Positions 26,675 to 35,636 are shown, counted from the stretch's first letter. The stretch is DNA of 64,000 nucleotides from Fodinibacter sp963707895 (GCA_963707895.1 CAVPRS010000001.1:1-64000); one strand, 5' to 3'. Translations and numbers: made by a program. The notes: a model not told the origin generated them from the letters alone.

Positions 26675-27517
26675 ATGGCCGGTCGTGGGGAGGGGCCCGA
26701 CTTCGTCGAGGCGCTGGCGCGAGGGCTCGACGTCATCGGGTGCTTCGACCGCGAGCGGCCCGAGCTGTCGCTGAGCGACGTCGCCCAGGCCACCGGTCTC
26801 GCTCGGCCCACAGCCCGGCGCCTGCTGCTCACGCTCGAGGAGCTCGGCTACGTGCGTTCACGGGAGGGCCTGTTCGCGCTGGCTCCCCGGGTGCTCTCGC
26901 TGGGCATGGCCTACGTCGCGTCGCAGGGGCTCTGGGAGATCGCCCGGCCGCGCCTCGAGGCGCTCGTCGGTCGCACCGGCGAGTCCTCGTCGATGGCCCA
27001 GCTCGACGGGTCCGACATCGTCTACGTGGCCCGGGTGTCGGTGCCCAAGATCATCGCCCTCAGGGTCGAGGTCGGCACCCGCTTCCCGGCGCCGCCGACC
27101 TCGCAGGGCAAGGTCCTGCTCGCGGGCCTGGACCCGGCATCCCTCGACGCCGCGCTCGCCACCCCCGGGCGGTCGGGCCTGGTCCCGCGCGTCGTCCGTG
27201 AGCGGCCGGCGCTGGATGACGAGCTGGCGCGGGTGCGCGCCCGCGGCTGGGCCCTGGCCGACGAGGAGCTCGCACCCGGCGTGCGCTCGGTGGCCGTGCC
27301 GGTGCGCGACGGCACGGGAACGGTGCGGGCGGCGATGAACGTCACGGTGCACGCCGCGGAGACCAGCACCGAGCGACTCGTCGACGAGCTGCTCCCACTC
27401 CTGCAGCGCACCGCCGCCGAGGTGAGCGACGACTGGGCGCTGTGGCAGCGCCGACCGCACGTCGAGGTGGAGCCCGCCGCTCGGAGCGCGCCGCTCAGAC
27501 GTGACGCTCAGACGTGA
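26675..27517 (+). CDS. IclR family regulator (PcaR/PobR-like)
   Basis: 280 residues. N-terminal winged helix (SLSDVAQATGLARPTARRLL) and C-terminal effector domain (TSQGKVLLAGLD, GWALADEELAPGVRSVAVPV) as in the aromatic-pathway IclR subgroup PcaR/PobR/PcaU. The ligand is usually a pathway aromatic or its product. TAGGGT at 26663-26668, which includes the amidohydrolase stop codon, lies six bases before ATG 26675, so it may also have its own leaderless promoter. Its likely targets are O1 and O2. Confidence 0.9.
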   Translation: MAGRGEGPDFVEALARGLDVIGCFDRERPELSLSDVAQATGLARPTARRLLLTLEELGYVRSREGLFALAPRVLSLGMAYVASQGLWEIARPRLEALVGRTGESSSMAQLDGSDIVYVARVSVPKIIALRVEVGTRFPAPPTSQGKVLLAGLDPASLDAALATPGRSGLVPRVVRERPALDDELARVRARGWALADEELAPGVRSVAVPVRDGTGTVRAAMNVTVHAAETSTERLVDELLPLLQRTAAEVSDDWALWQRRPHVEVEPAARSAPLRRDAQT

Positions 27518-27708
27518 CGTTCGAAGGTGATGAGCAGGCCCTCGACGCCGCCGGGCCCGATCCGGCCCTTGATGTCGGCCGAGGTGATCGCCTTCAGGTG
27601 CCAGCCCTGGGCGGCGTGCTCGTTGAGGATCTTCTCGAGCTTCTCACCCGACATCTTGCCGCCGAGCATCTTCTCGCGGACCTCGACGACCTTGTACTCG
27701 AATGCCAT
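27508..27708 (-). CDS. DUF4177 domain protein
   Basis: 66-residue protein that is a single DUF4177 domain (MAFEYKVVEVREKMLGG, LEKILNEHAAQGWHLKAIT, LLITFER), a small cytoplasmic fold of unknown function common in actinobacteria. TACGGT at 27716-27721 lies seven bases before ATG 27708, indicating a leaderless mRNA. It overlaps the 3' end of the IclR gene by 10 bases. Confidence 0.87.
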   Translation of the reverse strand: MAFEYKVVEVREKMLGGKMSGEKLEKILNEHAAQGWHLKAITSADIKGRIGPGGVEGLLITFERHV

Positions 27709-27736
27709 GGACCCCACCGTAGCCGCGCCGGTGCGC

Positions 27737-28142
27737 TCAGCCGGCGGACTCGGGGTAGGTCGTCTCGATCGCGGCGAGGTAGGCGGCCGCCAGCCGCTCG
27801 AAGCGGTTGGCGGTGAGCTCGATGTCGTCGCCCACGGCCAGCCGCAGCACGGTGTGCGGAGGGGTCCCATCCGGACGGGCCCTCGACCCGCAGCGTGCCG
27901 TCGTTGCCCACGACCGAGTCGGCGACGACGCGCACCTCGTGGATCGGGTTGCCGTCGGCGCGCTCGAGGTCGCGGTCGCGGTGGGCGAACCAGGTGTGCA
28001 GCACGACGACCGCGTGCCCGAAGACCATGGCCTCGAGGGTGGTGTCCTCGATGTCGTTGGCCGCCCACGCGGCCAGCAGGGCGTCGCAGGAGTCGCGGCA
28101 GGACTCGACCTCGTCGGACGTGTAGCTGGTGCGGCCGGGCAC
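27737..28142 (-). pseudogene. Hypothetical protein, frameshifted
   Basis: GTG 28142 has CCGGAGG nine bases upstream. The first part reads VPGRTSYTSDEVESCRDS, LLAAWAANDIEDTTLEAMVF, VVVLHTWFAHRDRDLER, IHEVRVVADSVVGNDGTLRV. Removing one base in GGGCCC (27877-27882) continues it as RPDGTPPHTVLRLAVGDD, ELTANRFERLAAAYLAAIET, then a stop at 27737, about 134 residues in all. Soluble, acidic, with a Cys pair in SCRDSC. I do not recognise the family. Confidence 0.68.
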
Positions 28143-28197
28143 GGTGGTACCTCCGGGTGAGCGGGTCGTGGTGCCGGAGCCTACGCCGGTCGGTGCC

Positions 28198-28914
28198 TCA
28201 GCCGAGCACGCCGGACGCGTCGAGCACGGTCTGGCCGACCAGCCACGAGGCGGCCGCCAGCACGACGACGAACGTCGTGTTCCAGACCACCCGTGGCACC
28301 CGGGTGAGCCGGGCCAGCACGCCGGGGTCGCTGACCGCGGGGTTCGGTGCGGCGATGACGGCACCGAGGTGGCGCCACGCGCCCACGAGGAGTACGAGTC
28401 CCACGGCCACGACGACCTGCGCCTGGACCTGCGGGGGACCGGCCCACCACAACGCCCCGGCGCCGACCGCGGCGACCAGGACGACCAGGGCCGTGAGCCC
28501 GGACCTGACCCGTAGGGCAGCCACGACGAGCACGGCGAGGATGCCGGTGAGCACCGGTGCCGACCAGCCCCGCACCGCGAGCCACACGACCAGCGCGCCC
28601 ACCACGGCCGGAGCCGGGTAGCCGGCCCAGGTGGTGAGCACCCGGCCGAGGCCGCGAGCCGGACCGACCGTGACGGCGGACCCGGACATGTCGCCGCGCA
28701 GCACGAAGCCGGTGAACCGACGGCCGCTCAGCACGCCGACGCCGGCGTGGCCGAGCTCGTGCACGAGGGTGACGCCGAGGCGCAGCACCCGCCAGGCCGG
28801 CTCGACCGCAACGGCCACCAGGGCCGCGACGAGCACGACCACGAGCGGTCCGCCGGACAGGGCGACACCCTGTTCGGGCACCACCCGGGACCACACCTGC
28901 TCGAACCAGCTCAT
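28198..28914 (-). CDS. M50-type membrane metallopeptidase
   Basis: 238-residue polytopic protein with the zinc motif HELGH (VTLVHELGHAGVGVLSGRRF) and GYPAPAVVGALV, as in the M50B branch of site-2-protease-like peptidases. About six further hydrophobic segments follow. There is no PDZ domain or anti-sigma partner nearby, so the substrate is unknown. ATG 28914 starts at MSWFEQVW. Confidence 0.85.
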   Translation of the reverse strand: MSWFEQVWSRVVPEQGVALSGGPLVVVLVAALVAVAVEPAWRVLRLGVTLVHELGHAGVGVLSGRRFTGFVLRGDMSGSAVTVGPARGLGRVLTTWAGYPAPAVVGALVVWLAVRGWSAPVLTGILAVLVVAALRVRSGLTALVVLVAAVGAGALWWAGPPQVQAQVVVAVGLVLLVGAWRHLGAVIAAPNPAVSDPGVLARLTRVPRVVWNTTFVVVLAAASWLVGQTVLDASGVLG

Positions 28915-28965
28915 GACGGACGCGACCGTAGCCCGCGACCCTGTGCGGGGTCGCGGGCGCCCGGG

Positions 28966-30411
28966 TCAGCGGGTGCGGCGACCCGCACCCTCGGAGAACG
29001 AGGCGGCCGAGCGGGCCGGACGCGAGGATGCCGGGCGGGCGGCCGAAGCACCGTTGCCACCGGAGCGGCGCTGGCCGTTGCCGCCCTGAGAACGGCGAGG
29101 CGCGGAGCCGCCACGGGTGCCGGAACCGGAGGCGGTGCGCGGACCGCCGCGACGGCGGCCGCCGTCACCGGAGCCACCGCCCTGGCGTGCCGACGAGGTG
29201 GACTCGGGCACGACGATGCCGCCCTCGAAGGAACGCTCACCGGGGGCCAGCTCCTGCAGCAGCGGGTGGGTCGAGGTGACCCGGGTCGTGGTGGCGCGCA
29301 CGCCTGCCTTGCGGGTGAGGTCGCGCACGTCGCGCACCTGGTCGTCGGTCATCAGCGTGATGACGGTGCCCGAGGCGCCGGCGCGGGCGGTGCGGCCCGA
29401 GCGGTGGGTGTAGGCCTTCTGGTCCACCGGCGGGTCGGCGTGGATGACGAGCGCGACGTCGTCGACGTGGATGCCGCGGGCGGCGATGTCGGTGGCGACG
29501 AGGGTGCGGGCCTGGCCGGAGTGGAACGCGTCCATGGTGCGGGTGCGCGCGTTCTGGCTGAGGTTGCCGTGCAGCTCGACCGCGGGCACGCCGGAGCCGT
29601 TGAGCTGGCGGGCGATCTTCTTGGCACGGTGCTTGGTGCGGGTGAACACGACGGTGCGGCCGGGGGCGGCGACGAGGTCGAGCAGCACGGGCAGGTGGCC
29701 GTCGGTGGTCACGTGCAGCACGTGGTGCGTCATGGTGCCGATCGGCGACTGCGCCGAGTCGGCCTCGTGGGTCACCGGCTGGTGCAGGTAGCGGTTGGCG
29801 ATGACGCTGATGCCGCCGTCGAGGGTGGCGGAGAACAGCATCCGCTGGCCCTTGCGCGGGGTCGCGTCGAGCAGGCGGCGCACCTGCGGGAGGAAGCCGA
29901 GGTCGGCCATGTGGTCGGCCTCGTCGATGACGGTGACCTCGACGGCGTCGAGCGAGACGTGACCCTGGCCGATGAGGTCCTCGAGCCGGCCCGGGCACGC
30001 GACGACGACGTCGACGCCGCGTCGGATGGCCGAGACCTGCGGGCCCTGGCCGACGCCGCCGAAGACGGTGCGCGAGGTGAGGCCGAGACGCTGCGCGAGC
30101 GGCGTCATCGCCTCCTCGATCTGGGCGACGAGCTCGCGGGTCGGGGCGAGGATGAGCGCACGGGGCCGGCGGGGCTGCGGCCGGCTGCCGCTCGCCGCGA
30201 GGCGGGCGAGCAGGGGCAGGACGAACGCCATGGTCTTGCCGGAGCCGGTGCGACCACGGCCGAGCACGTCACGACCCACGAGGGAGTCGGGCAGCGTCGC
30301 GGCCTGGATGGGAGTGGGGGTCGTGATGCCGCGCGCGGCGAGCACCTCGACGAGGGGGGCGGGCACGCCGAGCGTGCTGAAGTTCTCGGAGGACAAGGAA
30401 GGTTCCTTCAT
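28966..30411 (-). CDS. DEAD-box RNA helicase (RhlE-like)
   Basis: 481 residues. Q motif (GITTPTPIQAATLP), Walker A GRTGSGKT, PTRELVAQ, DEAD in VIDEADHMADLGF, SATL, and HRSGRTARAG. A Gly/Arg/Ser-rich basic tail of about 70 residues follows, as in cold-inducible ribosome-assembly helicases. The mRNA leader appears long (about 155 bases from a TAGACT -10 at 30574-30579), and a perfect palindrome sits immediately upstream of that -10. Confidence 0.93.
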   Translation of the reverse strand: MKEPSLSSENFSTLGVPAPLVEVLAARGITTPTPIQAATLPDSLVGRDVLGRGRTGSGKTMAFVLPLLARLAASGSRPQPRRPRALILAPTRELVAQIEEAMTPLAQRLGLTSRTVFGGVGQGPQVSAIRRGVDVVVACPGRLEDLIGQGHVSLDAVEVTVIDEADHMADLGFLPQVRRLLDATPRKGQRMLFSATLDGGISVIANRYLHQPVTHEADSAQSPIGTMTHHVLHVTTDGHLPVLLDLVAAPGRTVVFTRTKHRAKKIARQLNGSGVPAVELHGNLSQNARTRTMDAFHSGQARTLVATDIAARGIHVDDVALVIHADPPVDQKAYTHRSGRTARAGASGTVITLMTDDQVRDVRDLTRKAGVRATTTRVTSTHPLLQELAPGERSFEGGIVVPESTSSARQGGGSGDGGRRRGGPRTASGSGTRGGSAPRRSQGGNGQRRSGGNGASAARPASSRPARSAASFSEGAGRRTR

Positions 30412-30581
30412 GGGTCATGGGGTCGTCGCGACCGTCGTGGTCGGCGTCGACTCGGATGCTCTGCCGGGCGGGGCTCTGGGCCGCAGCGCCGCGAGGCGGG
30501 AACGTGGTCCCGACGCGAAGGCATCGACATCAAAGAAGCAGGGCCCGAGGCAGAAGGCGGGCCGCTACCGATCAGTCTACG

Positions 30582-30595
30582 TGACACCGGTGTCA
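30582..30595. promoter_or_regulatory. Palindrome in the DEAD-box helicase promoter
   Basis: TGACACCGGTGTCA, a perfect 14-bp palindrome, lies three bases upstream of a TAGACT -10 (30574-30579, minus strand), that is, in the -10/-35 spacer. No TTG-type -35 is visible at 17 bases, so an activator or repressor site is likely. The rest of the 270-base gap shows no gene. Confidence 0.6.
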
Positions 30596-30681
30596 TCCCT
30601 CGCATCGCGGGCGCCGGTGGGGCGCCCGCCGGAGTTCGCCGAGGGCGGGGCACGCCACGCGCCACCGCCCTACAGTGACGT

Positions 30682-31347
30682 ATGCCGTCGTTGCCGCTCT
30701 TCCCGCTCGGCACCGTCCTGCTCCCCGGCGCGCGGCTGCCGCTCGTGCTGTTCGAGCCGCGCTACCTCGAGCTGGCGCGCAGGCTCGCCGAGCTGGCCGA
30801 GGACGACCGCTGCTTCGGGGTGGTCCTGATCCGCAAGGGTCACGAGGTCGGCGCCGGCGCGGTGCAGGACCTGCACGGCATCGGCTGCGAGGCGAGGGTC
30901 GACGCGATGGCGCTCGCCGACGGTGCCGTCGGAACCGCGGTGCACCTGGTTGCCACGGGGGTGCGCCGTTTCCGCCTCGACGGCGTCGACGAGGCCGCGG
31001 GCACCCCGTTCACCACCGGCCTCGTCACCTGGCTGCCCGATTCGCCGGTCACCGACGACCCGGAGGCCACGGCTCTCGCCGAGCGGGCACTGCGCGAGCA
31101 CACGGCCTACCTCGTCGGTCTCGGGGTCGAGGTGGAGCCGGTCGAGGCGTCGCTGTCCCAGGTCGCCTACCGCGTCGCCGAGCAGACGGTGCTCGACCCG
31201 TCCGACCGCCAGCGGGTGCTCGAAGGAGCCGACGCGTGCACCCGGCTGCGCACCGTCATCGCCCTGCTGCGCCGGGAGGCGGCCATCGTCAAGCGCTTCG
31301 GGGCGGTGCCCACGCCACCCAGTCCGGGCGGGGCGTCGTTGAACTGA
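30682..31347 (+). CDS. LON peptidase substrate-binding-domain protein
   Basis: 221 residues with only the N-terminal LON domain (LPLFPLGTVLLPGARLPLVL, FEPRYLELARR), lacking the AAA and protease parts of Lon. Stand-alone copies are common in actinobacteria and their role is unclear. TACAGT (30671-30676) is five bases before ATG 30682 without a ribosome site, so the mRNA is probably leaderless. Confidence 0.88.
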   Translation: MPSLPLFPLGTVLLPGARLPLVLFEPRYLELARRLAELAEDDRCFGVVLIRKGHEVGAGAVQDLHGIGCEARVDAMALADGAVGTAVHLVATGVRRFRLDGVDEAAGTPFTTGLVTWLPDSPVTDDPEATALAERALREHTAYLVGLGVEVEPVEASLSQVAYRVAEQTVLDPSDRQRVLEGADACTRLRTVIALLRREAAIVKRFGAVPTPPSPGGASLN

Positions 31348-31388
31348 CGACCTCGGACGGCGTGGTTCGCGGGAGTAGGTTGCCGCGC

Positions 31389-31670
31389 ATGGACCTCGCG
31401 CACCTGCAGGACGTCATCGACCGCACCTACGGCGAGCGGGACCGCGAGCGCGGGGTCCCGAGCACCGTCGCCTGGCTGGCCGAGGAGGTCGGTGAGCTCG
31501 CGCAGGCCGTCCGCAAGGGCAGCCGCGCCCAGCGCGAGCACGAGTTCGCCGACGTGCTCGCCTGGGTCGCGTCGCTGGCCAACCAGCTCGACGTCGACCT
31601 CACCCACGCGGTGCAGCGCTACGCCGCCGGGTGCCCGCGGTGTTCGGCGATGCCCTGCACCTGCCCCTGA
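31389..31670 (+). CDS. MazG-like nucleotide pyrophosphohydrolase
   Basis: 93 residues with the MazG helix pair: STVAWLAEEVGELAQAVRKG (EExxE) and EFADVLAWVASLANQL (ExxD), which bind Mg for hydrolysis of non-canonical NTPs. The C terminus CPRCSAMPCTCP has four cysteines that could bind zinc, a feature not in canonical MazG. TAGGTT at 31376-31381 lies seven bases before ATG 31389. Confidence 0.87.
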   Translation: MDLAHLQDVIDRTYGERDRERGVPSTVAWLAEEVGELAQAVRKGSRAQREHEFADVLAWVASLANQLDVDLTHAVQRYAAGCPRCSAMPCTCP

Positions 31671-31741
31671 GCGTCCGGCCCTACGATGTCGCACGTCGAG
31701 TGGTGCCCGGAGAGCGGCGCCCGAGGAGGAGGCGCGTCGCC

Positions 31742-32854
31742 ATGCCGGAGGCACAGCACTCGGCCTTGTCGGTGACCGGGTCTCCCGGACTGGTGCGATG
31801 GGGGCTGCGTTCCTGGCTGCTCGTGGGCGTGCTCACCTTCGCCGCTGCCGTGCTGTGGCTGGCGTCGCAGGTCTCGGGGTTCGTCGTGCCCTTCATCATC
31901 GCCCTCGTGCTCGGCGCCCTCTTCGCGCCCCTCGTCGAGCGGCTCGAGGCGCGCGGGGTGCCCCGCTCCGGTGGGGCCCTGCTCGTGCTCCTCGCGCTCA
32001 CGGCCGTCGTGGTCGGGTCGACCTGGCTCGTCGTGGCCGGCGTCGTCGGCCAGGCGCCACAGATCCGCACCGAGATCACCGCGGGCCTCGACACGCTCAA
32101 CACCTGGTTGACGAGCCACGGCATCGACGCCGGCAGCGGCGCGTCGTCGAGCTCGCAGGTCGAGTCCGCGGCGGGCACGGCGTTCGGAGGGCTCCTGAAC
32201 GCCCTCGGTGGCGCCTTCTCGAGCGTCCTCGCACTGGGTATCGGTGCCGCGATCGGCGCCTTCCTCGTCTACTACGTGCTCGTCGACTGGACCGGCCTGA
32301 CCCGCTGGATGGGTGGCCACGTCGGGGCCGACTCCGAGACCGGCTACCTCGTCGTCAACGACGCGGCGGTGGCCGTGCGCGCCTACTTCTGGGCGCTCAC
32401 GCTGTCGGCCGTCGTCACGGCCGTGCTCATCGGCGGCACCGCGTGGGTCATGGGCATCCCGCTCGCCTTCACCATCGCCGTGGTCACGCTGGTCACGTCG
32501 TACGTGCCGTACGTCGGGGCCATCGTGTCGGGCGCCTTCGCGTGCCTGATCGCCTTGGGCTCCAACGGTATCGAGGCGGCGGTCGTGATGCTCGTCGTCA
32601 TCCTCGTGGTGCAGAACATCGTGCAGACGATCGTCCTCGTCAGGCTGGCCGGAGTGGCCCTGAGCCTGCACCCCATCGTCGTCCTCGGGGCGACGATCAT
32701 CGGCGCAGCCGTGGCCGGGATGCTCGGCGCGGCGCTGGCCTCGCCGGCGGTCGCCGTGGCGCTCACCGTGCGGCGCCGCCTGGCTACCGCGGCAGCCGGC
32801 GATGCCGCAGCACTGTCGGATGCCGACGACCCCGGGCCGCTCGCTCAGACGTAG
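31742..32854 (+). CDS. AI-2E family transporter
   Basis: 370-residue membrane protein with about eight helices, of the AI-2E/PerM family: FVVPFIIALVLGALFAPLVE, the soluble loop after residue 90, GIPLAFTIAVVTLVTSYVPY-VGAIVSG, and a C-terminal QNIVQTIVL/LHPIVVL block. Substrates in the family vary (AI-2 export, Na/H antiport). ATG 31742 has GAGGAGG upstream; the last codons overlap the convergent kinase by 10 bases. Confidence 0.88.
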   Translation: MPEAQHSALSVTGSPGLVRWGLRSWLLVGVLTFAAAVLWLASQVSGFVVPFIIALVLGALFAPLVERLEARGVPRSGGALLVLLALTAVVVGSTWLVVAGVVGQAPQIRTEITAGLDTLNTWLTSHGIDAGSGASSSSQVESAAGTAFGGLLNALGGAFSSVLALGIGAAIGAFLVYYVLVDWTGLTRWMGGHVGADSETGYLVVNDAAVAVRAYFWALTLSAVVTAVLIGGTAWVMGIPLAFTIAVVTLVTSYVPYVGAIVSGAFACLIALGSNGIEAAVVMLVVILVVQNIVQTIVLVRLAGVALSLHPIVVLGATIIGAAVAGMLGAALASPAVAVALTVRRRLATAAAGDAAALSDADDPGPLAQT

Positions 32855-33621
32855 CGGGCGGCCGCGCGCACGGCCTGCACCCCGTAGCGGCCGCCGAAGA
32901 GCACGGCGTGCAGCAGCAACGGGTGCACCTGGTGCAACGGCACCCGTTCGCGCCAGCCGTCAGCCAGTGGGGCCGCCTCGGAGTAGGCGGCGAGCACCCG
33001 CTCCAGGTGCGGTGCCCCGAACAGCGCCAGCATCGCCAGGTCCGCCTCGCGGTGGCCACCGTGTGCCGCGGGGTCGATGAGCACCGCCGCGTCGGCGGTC
33101 CACAGCACGTTGCCCGACCACAGGTCTCCGTGCAGCCGAGCGGGTGGCTCCCCGGTGTCGAAGGCTCCGTCGCCCACCCGCGTGGCCAGCCGCTCGAGCA
33201 CCCTGGCGCCGGCGGCGTCGAGGGCTCCCCGCGCGAGCGCCTCGCCGAGCAGGGGCGTGAGGCGCGCCTGCGCGTAGAACGTCCCCCACGTCGCCCACTC
33301 GCCCAGTGGGAGCGGCAGCGGCTCGCTGAGCGGCCCGAGCCACCCGTCACCCACCCAGCCAGGTGGGCCGCAGCCGTATGCCGTGGCTCCGGCGGCGTGG
33401 GTGGCCGCAAGGCCCCGCCCCAGCACCTCGGCAGCCTCGGAGGTCGGTGCCCCGGGCGTCAGCAGCGCCAGGTCGAGGTGCGACCTGCCCTCGTCGAGCA
33501 CGTCGACGACCGCCGCGCCGCCGGTGTCCCGGGCCTCGGCGAGCCAGCGCAGACCGCACGCCTCCCACGCGAAGTAGCCCGGCGGCGCGGCCGCCGACTG
33601 CTTGCGGTGACGCCCCGGCAT
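32845..33621 (-). CDS. Fructosamine/ketosamine-3-kinase family protein
   Basis: 258 residues of the APH-like kinase fold. Catalytic loop HGDLWSGN and the Mg-binding segment IDPAAHGGHREADLAM are diagnostic of fructosamine kinases, which repair or use glycated amines. The N-terminal region with GRSHLDLALL is shorter than usual (family about 270-290). ATG 33621 gives MPGRHRKQS; no clear ribosome site. Confidence 0.87.
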   Translation of the reverse strand: MPGRHRKQSAAAPPGYFAWEACGLRWLAEARDTGGAAVVDVLDEGRSHLDLALLTPGAPTSEAAEVLGRGLAATHAAGATAYGCGPPGWVGDGWLGPLSEPLPLPLGEWATWGTFYAQARLTPLLGEALARGALDAAGARVLERLATRVGDGAFDTGEPPARLHGDLWSGNVLWTADAAVLIDPAAHGGHREADLAMLALFGAPHLERVLAAYSEAAPLADGWRERVPLHQVHPLLLHAVLFGGRYGVQAVRAAARYV

Positions 33622-33695
33622 CCGGCCATCGTCGCAGGTCGGCCCCCTTCGGGCCGTCCGGCGTGGATACTGGGCACTGACACCCCGGAGGACCC

Positions 33696-34454
33696 ATGAC
33701 CGACCAGCAGACCGCATCGCTCCCGGAGGCAATGCCCTCAACGGCCGCGCTGGAGGCGCTGAACACCGACATCGGCGGGGTCCTGGAGTCGATGGAGCAG
33801 GTCAGCGACTACCTCGAGCGGGTGGTGCACGCCGTGCGCCGGCACGTGAGCGGGTGCGACGAGGTCGGGGTCACCATCCTGAGTGCGGGGCGCCCGCACA
33901 CGGCGGCCTACACCACCGTGCAGACCCTCGAGATCGACGCCGTGCAGTACGCCCTCGACGACGGACCGTGCCTCGACGCCGCCCGCAGGCGCCGCGAGAA
34001 CAGGGTCGACGACCTGGTCGTCGACGACGGCCGCTGGCCCGAGTTCGCCAAGGAGTGCCGCGACGACGGCATGCGCAGCCTGCTCGCGCTGCCCCTCGTC
34101 AGTGGTGAGGAGTGCGTGGGTGCGATCAACCTCTACGGGTGGGCTCCGAACGCCTTCGACGCGTTCGACGCCTCGCTGGTGCGGGTGGCCGCCTCGCGCT
34201 GCGCCGACGCCGTGGTCGCCGTCTCGGCGCTCGACGGAGTCAAGCGGCTCGCCGGCCAGCTCGAGCAGGCGATGGCCAGCCGGGCCGTCATCGAGCAGGC
34301 GAAGGGCGTGATCATGGCGATGCGCGGGGTGCCCGAGCACGAGGCGTTCGAGGTGCTGCGCAAGAGCTCCCAGGACCGCAACATCAAGGTGCGGGTGCTG
34401 GCCCAGCAGATCGTCACCGGTGTCGTCGTGCGGGAGGAGCCGGGGCGCGTCTGA
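33696..34454 (+). CDS. GAF and ANTAR domain regulator
   Basis: 252 residues: N-terminal GAF sensor domain (about 20-165) and C-terminal ANTAR RNA-binding domain (about 175-240; LEQAMASRAVIEQAKGVIMA, then VLRKSSQDRNIKVR). ANTAR proteins bind paired hexaloop hairpins and block transcription termination. CGGAGGACCC precedes ATG 33696. No target hairpin pair was recognised nearby. Confidence 0.92.
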   Translation: MTDQQTASLPEAMPSTAALEALNTDIGGVLESMEQVSDYLERVVHAVRRHVSGCDEVGVTILSAGRPHTAAYTTVQTLEIDAVQYALDDGPCLDAARRRRENRVDDLVVDDGRWPEFAKECRDDGMRSLLALPLVSGEECVGAINLYGWAPNAFDAFDASLVRVAASRCADAVVAVSALDGVKRLAGQLEQAMASRAVIEQAKGVIMAMRGVPEHEAFEVLRKSSQDRNIKVRVLAQQIVTGVVVREEPGRV

Positions 34455-34475
34455 GCGCTGCCCTAGGCTCGAACC

Positions 34476-35627
34476 ATGCCGCGACCGCATGCCGCAGCAG
34501 TGCTCGAGGACGCCTACAACGGGCGGAAGGGCTCAGTGCTGCGGTCGCGCGGGTGGAGCACCCGCGTGGTGCCGCTCACCGGCTACGGCAGCGTGACCCA
34601 GCTGCGGGTGTTCGGTCGGGTGATCATGACCCGCGGCCGCCCCGAGGACGAGCCCGACGAGCCCACGTATGCCGCGCGGCTGCGCGCGGTCGAGCTCGAG
34701 ACCCGCGGCTGGCGCGCGTTCTTCGTGACCCCGGCGGTCGACGAGCCGGTGACGGTGCGCGTCAACGAGCGCATCGTCACCACGCGCACCGACCGCGGCG
34801 GTTACATCGACCTCACCGTTCGCGGCCACGGGCTCGCGCCGGGCTGGCACCAGATCTACGTCGGCTCGCCGGGTGCCGAGACCATCGACGTGCCGGTGCT
34901 CGTCGTCGGCACCACGGTGACCCACGGCATCATCTCGGACATCGACGACACCGTGCTGTCGACGTCGCTGCCGCGGCCGATGATCGCGGCGTGGAACACC
35001 TTCATGCGGTCCGAGGGTGCCCGCAGGCCGGTGCCGGGGATGGCCACGATGTACCGCGAGCTGCTGGCCGAGCACCCCGACGCGCCGGTCATCTACCTGT
35101 CGACCGGGGCCTGGAACACCGCCCCCCAGCTCACCCGGTTCCTGCGCCGCAACGGTTTCCCCGCGGGGCCGATGCTGATGACCGACTGGGGGCCGACCAA
35201 CACGGGGTGGTTCCGGTCCGGCCAGGAGCACAAGCACGCGCAGCTGCACCGGCTGGCTCGCGAGCTCCCCCACGTGAAGTGGCTGCTCGTCGGCGACGAC
35301 GGCCAGCACGACCCAAAGATCTACACCGAGTTCACCGGCCGCCGCCCCGACCGGGTGCGCGGCATCGCGATCCGCGAGCTGTCGCCCAGCGAGCAGGTGC
35401 TCTCGCACGTCATCCCGGTGGCCAACGACGACCTGCTGCCGGCGCCGACGGAGGAGCTCGAGGTGCCCGTCGTGCGGTCTCCCGACGGCTACGGGCTGCT
35501 GCGCCAGGTGCGCGCCTTCTGGCAGGCGGAGGTGCCCAGCCGCACGCTGGCGCAGCACGCCTCGACGACGGTGCCCTCGTTCGAGGACCCGCCGGCCTAC
35601 CTGCTGCCCGACCCCGACGAGCGGTAG
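34476..35627 (+). CDS. APP1-type phosphatidate phosphatase domain protein (DUF2183)
   Basis: 383 residues. The catalytic part has the HAD-like motif DIDDT (SDIDDTVLSTSLPRP), YLSTGAW, and LLVGDDGQHDPKIY. Yeast App1 is a Mg-dependent phosphatidate phosphatase; actinobacterial members are uncharacterised. TAGGCT at 34464-34469 is six bases before ATG 34476, indicating a leaderless mRNA. The stop lies nine bases before the Fpg start. Confidence 0.87.
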   Translation: MPRPHAAAVLEDAYNGRKGSVLRSRGWSTRVVPLTGYGSVTQLRVFGRVIMTRGRPEDEPDEPTYAARLRAVELETRGWRAFFVTPAVDEPVTVRVNERIVTTRTDRGGYIDLTVRGHGLAPGWHQIYVGSPGAETIDVPVLVVGTTVTHGIISDIDDTVLSTSLPRPMIAAWNTFMRSEGARRPVPGMATMYRELLAEHPDAPVIYLSTGAWNTAPQLTRFLRRNGFPAGPMLMTDWGPTNTGWFRSGQEHKHAQLHRLARELPHVKWLLVGDDGQHDPKIYTEFTGRRPDRVRGIAIRELSPSEQVLSHVIPVANDDLLPAPTEELEVPVVRSPDGYGLLRQVRAFWQAEVPSRTLAQHASTTVPSFEDPPAYLLPDPDER

Positions 35628-35636
35628 CGTCGGCGC

